Origin: Topomyia yanbarensis
Lineage: Eukaryota; Arthropoda; Insecta; Diptera; Culicidae
DNA length: 64,000 nucleotides
Assembly: GCF_030247195.1 (NCBI RefSeq)
Contig: NC_080672.1
Location: 4,030,001-4,094,000 of the forward strand
Direction: 5' to 3'
The position numbers and the translations under genes are program-made. Below the pieces are notes generated by a model. It ran no database searches, was not told the origin of the DNA, and saw only the letters and a program-made list of their open reading frames with translations. Shown in pieces: positions 55,766 to 64,000 of the stretch (positions are counted from its first letter, which is position 1; the number at the start of each line of letters is the position of its first letter).

Positions 55766-57780
55766 TGAAGAAGGTGAGCTCTGCCGATCCGGTATAGTAG
55801 ATTATCTAGTAAATGGCTACTATCTAGTTAGACACCATACTTTATCTTTAAACGCGTTTTCTCGAAAGTAGTGTTTTAAGATAAGACTTTTCATAGAAAT
55901 ACTGGTCCGATTTCAATAATTTGTTCAATTGTTCAGAAAACACCAAACATAACGGTAGTTTGGTAGAGAGGGATTTGCAAAATGTTAATTTGTTCCATTT
56001 TTATAGCCCCTAATAGGTCAATAAATAACGCAAATATTAGAAATTTTCACAAATCGTTACATAACTTTTATAAATTATAAAATAAAATAAATCCCTCTCA
56101 TGTAAACATATCCAACGTGACTATGATTATAAAAAACTACAAGGGGCGGCCCTATGGGGTTGCACGAGCTGTAGACGTAGGACTATACTACTTAATGTAA
56201 AATATTTATTTTCTTAGTACATTTATAGTAATAATATATCAAATATATTTCTTACGTATGGTTTAATCACATGCAATCCACATCGAGTATTTCATATTTA
56301 ACCAAACCTTCTTGGTCATCAGGTCGAATCCGATTGAACTTATTTAAGAAGATCTGAAGAAAGAAGACAGAAAACTGTGACCGAACTAATATCTGGAACT
56401 AAATCTTTATAGCATAATATTAGCTTGTAAAAACTTTTCGATTGTGTGTGGTAAAAAACCCGGATCAGTGAAGAAAAATCAAATTTTAGACAATATAATC
56501 ACATTTCATGTATAGACCAGAATGCTTGGTCTAGTTATATTTTGCCATTATTGTAACTTTCCTAAAGTACGCATACAATTATAGCGAATGCAGTGGTCTT
56601 AATCATATATCGAAACTATAAATATACAAGAATCGAAAACAATTCTATATATGGACAAGACGCGTTTTGCAACGGTTTTTCAAGTGGCAGTGTATTCATT
56701 CATAAATAGGCTTTGTAGTATGCACCTATTAGTAGAATCAAAATACTATATGCTGAGTGGAAATGAATCACGTGAAGGGGAAATGAATCAATGAATTGAT
56801 CGAACGTAAATAATAAACTTTCGTTGTGCAATTTAGTAACAAATTAGATCTAACTACCTACACATTCGACTCAAACGTTAAACCCAAGCGCACAAAGCAA
56901 TATGAATGAACGCTGATGATGATAGGTAGAGCGAAAGAGACAACTAATACCACGACACTATGTTAACCGTGTTTGTAAATGGAGCTCGCATGAACAAACT
57001 ATTCTGGAAACGAGCACAACACAAAAGATAGCATAGTGTTTGAATGGCAAGCACAGTCGCATTCACTGGGTAGCGTACCTCCACAGGCAGTGTAACGGAC
57101 TTCTAACTCAGCTACACTGGCTGTGAAAACACACAACGCAGTGACCTGCTTCATCTGCCGCTCAACAGGCAACTGAGCTGCACTGGCGAAATCCGTTTAA
57201 ATAGTCGATGATGACGTCATTCATAGAAGCGTAGCGCGCTAGGTACACAAATCTGTCGTGCTGGACTAGGGAAGCGCTATATTCTGTGTTTAAATGCGCG
57301 ATATTTTGACTAGGTTGCTCATTATTTAAATTTTTAATGCCATGATACCAAAAATCTTTGGGTTTATCTATTGAAATCTATTCTTAGAACTATTTCGGGG
57401 CGATATGCGCAAAAAATTTGAAAATTTATTGTGAGATGGCTGAATTATATGCGTTTAAAATTGGACCAGAATTTGCAACGTGCACCCCTATATCGAAAAC
57501 AAAGACGTAGTCCTACGTCAAAAATATGAGTTTTCTGATTACAGATTACCCAATTTGCCACAACTTTACTAAAGCAGATTCAACTTCAATGAAGTTTCAA
57601 GGTCGCGAGAGATTTTTCTTTTCGTCTTCAAAAGTAAAATTGAAAAGTCAAAACATTTATATTCAAAATTAAAAAAAAAGTTTCTAAATCCATTAAGTAG
57701 ATGTTTAAACATCTACTAAATTGTCTAAATTGTTAACAATTGATTCCCAAAAAAATGCTCAATTTCAGGCCTCGCGAGTA
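55766..57780. other. No recognisable gene
   Basis: AT-rich to 56850, then somewhat less AT-rich (56860-57310) with a CAGCTACACTGGCTG phrase. No TIR pair, array or motif that I can support. Confidence 0.35.
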
Positions 57781-57836
57781 GAAGATTCGAAAAAAGATAT
57801 GCGAACAACTTATTTTCGATACAGTTGTTATTTGAA

Positions 57837-58380
57837 TTGAAGTGGCAGAGCAGTCAAGGAATACTTGATTATTACACTTCTCGCTTTCACTTCAGACTGT
57901 AGCCTTTCCAAGAAACTTGGAGCGTAGTAGGTCAATTTCTTTGCGCTTTGAGTTGACAAACGGGCAAAAATATTCGGGGTTTGACGAAGATTCTCTTGAA
58001 TACGCTTCTCATGACGATTGTACAAAAATGATTCTAGTACCGCAATACCGTTTACTTGTGATGTTCGATTGTCGCTTGAAATAGGGTATCCTTGTACTGC
58101 GATATTACTAATCTACGGTTTCATCAATATTTATGGACGACTAAACATCAATTGCCAATTGGTAACTAAAAGCAATCAATGTGGCGTAGTCGGCTTGACG
58201 AATGTCCAGAGAGTTCAAAATAGAAGATTCTTCATAGAGAATTTGAGTGAGCAGATTGAATTCCACACTAAGAGCAGGAAAATCAGCATCAAAACCAAAC
58301 AGGCACTCCATGGGTGACGACACTACAGTGACAGGTAAAGCAATATCATTTGCGTGAGCAAGATCCAACAAACGATCCAA
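57837..58380 (-). pseudogene. Unrecognised broken coding-like stretch
   Basis: On the minus strand, one frame of about 80 codons ends at 58141 (it includes LFGFDADFPALSVEFN and LDIRQADYATLIAFSYQ). After a stop and frame change, a second open stretch of ~90 codons begins near 58100 and ends at 57837 (ESFLYNRHEKRIQENLRQT, PSFLERLQSEVKARS, IIKYSLTALPLQFK). Composition is protein-like, unlike the AT-rich noise around it. I do not recognise the family; it could be a decayed mobile-element or captured gene. It may also be chance. Confidence 0.35.
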
Positions 58381-59665
58381 ATAAAGTATCAGCGCTGCTT
58401 TTCATGCGGCAAGGAATTACAGACGAGGCTCGTTCGTAGATGTTTGACTCTGAAATTATTGCGGCAGATCAGGTTATGAACGATTGACTCAACACACATC
58501 GATTTCGTAGAGAGCTTATATGGTCTTCGGCTAATCCAGTCACTGTTTCGGAAAATCACGAAAACTGAAAAGCAAAGCTTATCCATTGATTATCCAAGCT
58601 GTTCATGTTGGTTAAACGATTGTTAGTCCAATACCGTCATACGATGCCTAGTGTGGTGACAGAAGGAAGAAGTTAAAACACGTCATCTTCAGAGGATGGC
58701 TCCTATCAGACCGCACATTCCAAGAAACCATACATAAGAACCGATAAGAACAACTTATCTCCGGCCATCCAATACGACACAGAGTCAGTAACACCATTAT
58801 CCGAACCAAAATTGATGGGAAAAAATTTAGTTGTGGTTCAGGCAACAATGGTAACAGCAAAAGCTGCCCCGTGTACCTCCAAATCAACAGCCCGCACCTT
58901 TGGCAGGGAAGTTATATTGCATATTTTGTATATTTTGCTATGTATTGCTCCAGAGGTGATTTTGAGAGTGCTAGTTCCAACACATCTAAACATGAGCTTA
59001 AAGATCAGAATTTTCTTCTGGAAAAGTTCGACAGTTTATTGTTTTAGCCATATTCTGGAATTCCTAAAATTAACATTTAATAAAAAAATTTTGAAGTTAG
59101 TTCCATCAAAATAATTTTTCCAACATATCGAGTTTCCGGTGACTATCAGCTGTGTCATCTCAAGTCACCAAAATTATTCAAATTACATAATGTCCTTCTG
59201 AAGCAAAATTGTCGCTAAGGGCCAAGGTTAATTATGAGTGCATTTCGAATAACTCAATGGTTCCTTATTGTATGGAAGAATTCGACTAAGACGAGTTATA
59301 TTTGACAACCCATTAAATGCGCAACCTAGTTTTAAAACATTTGAAACATTGAAAAAACCTTATAATAATAGTAATCAATTACATATAAACTTTCGCATTC
59401 TGATATTTTGATCAGGAAAAGTGCGAATTTCTTTTGATACGAGCTGTCAATTAGAATACCGCAGAAACAAAGCTTATCTGTTACCCCTTCACTGTGCGTG
59501 CACAGCATGCTATGACAATCATTGTATGGCAATCACATGTGTGTCAATGGTTGAAAAGATCGATGCAAAATCTATCAAAACAACATGTAAATCGACTATA
59601 AGACATAGTTTCGAAGGTTCACTTGCAAGGTTTTTCTTACGAAACAGAGCAGGATTAACTGTATA
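58381..59665. other. No recognisable gene
   Basis: Frames of 65-100 codons overlap on both strands without motifs. No repeat structure noticed. Confidence 0.35.
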
Positions 59666-60436
59666 TCGTCGCTGTTGTGCTATCTTATGACAAACGCCAT
59701 TTTGGGGTAAACTGAGTTAGATATGCCACATTACTTGTTTGAAAAATCTCTACAAAGTGGCGTTTTCAGAATTTTGAAATTCTACTTGGTTACTTGGATA
59801 TAGCGAGAAACATGATGAGAAATTGTGAGTTTTTTGCTTCAAATCACTGTATCTAGAGATTTGCTCAAGTTATATTTAAGTTTTAGATGTTTTTATGTGT
59901 GAAAATGTCTGAGGAACGCAATGGCATAAACATTTTCAAAAGAAAATTACACGAGTTGTGAGAAAAACACAGTTTTAGTTTTAAACTGGAAATAAAGCAT
60001 ATTTGGCAACACTGTAATCAAAAATAACATTTTTTCTAGATTTTCTGACTCATTTCCTTCAAAATGCATTTCACCGATTGTTTATAGACCATATGAACGC
60101 AAAGATATGAATAAAAGTTAAAAATTGATGATTTCTTTCTATGGAAAATTTTCCATGCACGATTATGACACTTCATATAAATTTTGTCATCAATACACGC
60201 CTATGGCACGTGTGAGTGCGACTTTTGTTTACATTCATAGTAAAAACTCGCAACATAGTCAACCGATCTTCGTAATATTTGAGAGATTAATGCAGAACAG
60301 ATAGAAGCATCAATTGTCTTCTTTGGATTGTTTATACCATTTATAAGTTTCAAGATATTCAATCTCAAACTTTAAAAATCGTTTTTCTCGAAATGTGCTA
60401 AATGGCGCTTGTCATAAGATAGCACAACAGCGACGA
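59666..60436. mobile_element. 771-bp TIR element, TA-flanked
   Basis: Inverted ends TCGTCGCTGTTGTGCTATCT (59666) and the exact inverse AGATAGCACAACAGCGACGA (to 60436); similarity extends through TTATGACAA to a CGCCATTT block. TA on both sides (59664-59665, 60437-60438). The interior is AT-rich and non-coding. Confidence 0.8.
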
Positions 60437-60438
60437 TA

Positions 60439-61701
60439 TGTCATCAAAAAATCCATCACCGTTGGCTTCGATGGTAAACATAGTTTTTTTCTACTGTAAG
60501 TCTATAATAACCATCCGAAGTTGATGAATTGGAAGAAACAGACACTGCTGTGTGACGGCGGATCCCACAAAACATTCGTTCCCATTTTCCTTTATCCATT
60601 GCTTTCCGCCGAAAAAAAAATGGTGAATTTCGTTCCTCGCCGTCTACAGTAGATTGGGATGAAGAAACGAAACCGTGGCTGGTTGAGGCTCGTTGGCGCC
60701 ACTATTCGTAAGCTTCCGGGTAGAGCGCTTGAGGTAGAAATAGGAAATCCCTAGGCGTCTCGCTTCATAGATTGATATTGAATACAGATTGGGGTTTTTC
60801 TTCCGACAATTTCCTTTTAAATTATGTTGGCAAAACAAGCATTGCCGAAAGCTTAGCTTTTACTTCGAAAAGTTCAGATAAGCAATTATATTGAACTGTT
60901 TAAGTAAAATGAACATGGGACGTCCAGATAAATGCAGTTGTGGTAAGTTGAAAAAAAGTTTCTTTTGCGATGTGCATTTTATGCTGGAAAAAGTTTTGTT
61001 GAGATTTTTAAGCTTCGCAATTGGCAGTTTTCAACCACTAAAGATTAAACGATATTATCGAGTATCAAATTTAAGTCGTTCTAGTTACAATGATTTAATG
61101 GGTACAATCAAGAATATGTAATATGTATACCCTCCTTTTATTTTAAATCATTTCTTCCACATTTTCCATTCAAACTTAACACGAATCGTACACTTGTTTC
61201 TGAGCTAGCACAAATCTGTACCTACTTCATGAGATACATACAAGTAAGGAAGGACCTGCATTGTACAAATCTTTTCACAGCACCAAGAATCCATCTTACG
61301 ACATTCACAACTGTCGGACCCTGATAATTCCATTTTCTCAACTTTTCTCGTCAGCTTTAGGCAGTTTTAACATGCACAGTTTTCGGAATATGTACAACAG
61401 CACACCCAGCATACATTGTCAGTCAGCCCGAAAAGTGATTTCATCTTAATGTGTAGCTATTATTGTGTCCCTGCCACACGATGGGATGGAAGTATCTTCT
61501 CGTCTAGTGGTAATTTGGGATCCACCATGAAACCTTGATACTGTAATCTTTTGAATGATGCCTTTAACACCAGTTGGAGAAATGTGCTCCATTCCGGAGA
61601 CCCTACACCCCACCATTTGACGGAAGGTTAATATAAAATTTGTCGAACTGAGAAGATACTTGAGCTTAATCTGATGAATAATTCAATAGTAATTCTTCAA
61701 A
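60439..61701. other. No recognisable gene; weak exon candidate near 60909
   Basis: ATGAACATGGGACGTCCAGA starts at 60909 and runs through codons for a Cys-containing peptide to TGTG followed by GTAAGT (60942), a consensus 5' splice donor. This could be a short first coding exon, but one splice-like site is weak evidence. Nothing else was recognised. Confidence 0.25.
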
Positions 61702-61895
61702 AGGGCGAATGAGACTTTTGTAAACAAACTTATTTCGCTCATTATTCCGCCACCGTGTTGAATTTCATGAAAAATACACATGAATCAACATCTTTACCCT
61801 TGGTAGAATCATTTTCAAATGTTTTCTGTGTTGAAATGATAACAAATTAGGAGAAATCAGCAAAACAAAAGTTTGTTTACAAATCTTATTAGCCC
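61702..61895. mobile_element. ~194-bp MITE
   Basis: Left AGGGCGAATGAGACTTTTGT and AAACAAACTT pairs with the inverse of the right end (AGGGCTAATAAGATTTGTAA, ACAAACTTTTG). Flanks TCTTCAAA (61694-61701) and TATTCAAA (61896-61903) agree at 7 of 8. Non-coding. Confidence 0.65.
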
Positions 61896-61903
61896 TATTC
61901 AAA

Positions 61904-64000
61904 TGTTGATATGGAATTTCTAAAGTCAGCGGATCTATGCAGAACCATTCCCTTGCACCGAAAACAGTTATTTGTGCAATGGAATAAACGAAATATGAAA
62001 AAAGGAGGAAAATTTAAATTGATTCCGCAGTTACCTTATTAACCCTATTTCGTGCAGACGTAATCCCATTACTCTCACTTTCCAATCAACTTAAACTGCG
62101 GAGTCGAATGCTGGGCAAGTTCTACGAGGCGCGCTCTCGTTTATAGAGAATCAGATGGGATTGCAAAACGGGGCTAGGGCAAAAAAGCCAGATACCACAT
62201 CTGTAGGCAGGCAGATGCAACTGCGGCTGGCGACCAGAGATCGTCGGAACACAGAAAAGAGGAAACAGCGATAGCGCATAAATCCATTCGTTAAATTGGA
62301 TTAGCTTTGTCCGACTGAGCCCGACAAAATCAATTAAAGCCGATTTCGTTTGCAATTAAAAATAATTGGCGTAGATTCGTGTCATATTTTCCCTCCCCGT
62401 CCTTTTTTTTCGGTTAGTGTAGGTATGCTTTCCGGGGAAGAGCTGCTTGTTTGGTGACTAGGACGTACGGTACCAGCTCCCGCTGGGTGTGAAATGAGGT
62501 CAGCATCTTGTGAATTATCGCTGTTCGTTGTTGACTGTCTTAGTTCCAGGAAAGCAGTAGCCAAACCAAAGACGATCCGTGTAGATCAATCACACGAAAT
62601 GCGTCGAGATGTTGATAGTTATGCGTTGCTTTCACAATGCTTGAGAAATACAATTTTTATAGCCCACGCGAAAAAGTTTCATCATATTAGTGTTGTCGTG
62701 ACGAAAAATACAAAACTTGCAACATATTTCAATCCGTTTCGGAACTTGAACTTCTGTTTCGTCAGACTTCACAGCTGACAGGATAATTGCAGGACAAGTG
62801 GTACAATTCTACTGGTCCCTGAGAATCCTTCTTGGCTGGGGCATTACCCGCGAACCGCCAAACCAGGGCACTTTTTATATATTAGTATATTTGACACAGA
62901 TAATTGCGGTAGCTTGACTAAGCCGTAGGCCTGCTATAATTTTATAAGTTGTACAAAATAATAAATAGAATAACAGTTTTCGATTGCGTTTCAATACGAG
63001 GCCTATTTCAAAATTTTGTGCTGTGGTATTTTCCCAGTTTTAGAATGCGAATAACTTCAATTGTACTGGATGAAATCACTTCATTTTTGCACCATCTAAT
63101 CGGAAATATGTGCATGTATATTGTATTTGATTCCGTATTTGTGAATGTAGTAATTATCTTTGCCATGATTGGTCCGTGCTATTCCACTAGCTTCCGGCAC
63201 ATGTTACAGCGTTGTTAGCCACGCTTCATATTATATCTACTTTCGTTAGCTAAAAAGTAGCATGTTTGCAAATATGTATTTGCAAATTTCCTTCCAATTT
63301 CCAGGAACCAAAATGTGTACTAATTTGTATTCTACAATATTTTATGTTAAACATATTCTAAAATTCGGCTATCAACATAAATCTATATTTGTGGTAACAC
63401 AGTTCCCGCCAATATGCCCGTCAAAGTTAGTAGTAGGTAAAAGAGACAATGAAACCACGTTGAACGAAAAAAGGTTAGCATTTCATTGTATTGTAGCCGA
63501 GAATAAAAGCTTCAGTGCTCGTTTTTAGCCTACATTGACGAACAAGTAACTATAAACTACTAGTGTCAACCGGCCGCGCGTTGCTGCGACTATCAACGAA
63601 ATAGGAGAAAAACACAATTTGTTCCGAAGCGCCATCTGGCGGGCAGATAATCCTCAACCAATAGCACACAATCACGCTCCTTAACTAATGCGTACTATGT
63701 AGAAATTTCGACGGCAATCGAAAAAAGACGGGTAGGTAATAGCACAGACATAACCAAAGTGAAGTAGAATACATTTTTGGCTGATAATCTGAATGCTGCA
63801 ATTTGTACAATGTTCTGAAAGGTTTTATTAAAACCAGATATATCGGGATTTCTAGTGGAAATACCGAAACAACGGTACTTCTCGAGCGAGGGCCATAGAC
63901 AGGTCTCGTGCTCGATTGGAATGACACTGACAGATAAATGGTAATCAAACGATAGCTAATAACTTTTAGTTAATAACAATGTTTCACGAATGTGTTCAGT
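61904..64000. other. No recognisable gene
   Basis: Mostly AT-rich. 62040-62600 is less AT-rich with small overlapping frames. No array, TIR or protein motif was found. Confidence 0.35.

Overview
This 64 kb window is a dense graveyard of eukaryotic transposable elements and holds no host gene I can recognise. It most likely comes from a large, repeat-rich mosquito genome, probably culicine and Aedes-like. The reasons are: I-clade and R1-clade non-LTR retrotransposons; the remains of a Tc1/mariner transposase with D37E-like spacing (ITmD37E elements were described from mosquitoes); very many MITEs and foldback elements; CA/CATA microsatellites; and AT-rich unique DNA without operons or bacterial signals. 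The species call is inference; the element calls rest on motifs, terminal inverted repeats (TIRs) and target-site duplications (TSDs) visible here.

Layout. 1-3.76 kb: an apparently intact I-clade non-LTR element on the minus strand (partial ORF2, full ORF1, a 5' UTR of two 195-bp monomers), inserted in a TA-flanked MITE whose right end is at 4.10 kb. 4.9 kb: a small I-type ORF2 scrap. 6.57-7.42 kb: a hAT-type MITE with another MITE nested in it. 9.9-21.1 kb: an ITmD37E-like transposase pseudogene split at a TA by a 10.6 kb composite; this composite contains a second I-clade element (ORF1 10893-12230, ORF2 12223-15084, both open), a decayed R1-clade element on the minus strand, and a 1.84 kb hAT-like element with a perfect 8-bp TSD. 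22.6-23.7 kb: a third, deleted I-clade ORF2 copy. 23.8-30.6 kb: a TTAA-bounded (piggyBac-like) nest with ~927-bp tandem duplications, foldbacks and three more MITEs. 33.8-35.7 kb: a dispersed repeat split by a 1.6 kb hAT-like foldback. 35.8-38.0 kb: three inverted-repeat structures, one holding a tRNA-like sequence in its loop. 42.8-53.5 kb: two copies of one ~3 kb hAT-like family, one inserted in the other, plus two TA-flanked elements and a repeat insertion. 53.6-55.8 kb: a foldback array of 116-bp units, a near-perfect hairpin and a frameshifted transposase-like fragment. 57.8-58.4 kb: an unrecognised broken coding-like stretch. 59.7-60.4 kb and 61.7-61.9 kb: two further MITEs. The remainder is AT-rich DNA without recognisable content.

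The only genes that could act together are the ORF1/ORF2 pairs of the I-clade elements. ORF1 encodes a nucleic-acid-binding gag-like protein with three zinc knuckles, and ORF2 encodes an endonuclease plus reverse transcriptase; they overlap by 8 nt in both copies. I found no convincing new functional system. The most informative structures are the nested insertions, whose TSDs and empty sites can be read directly, and the tRNA-like sequence captured between 88-bp inverted arms.
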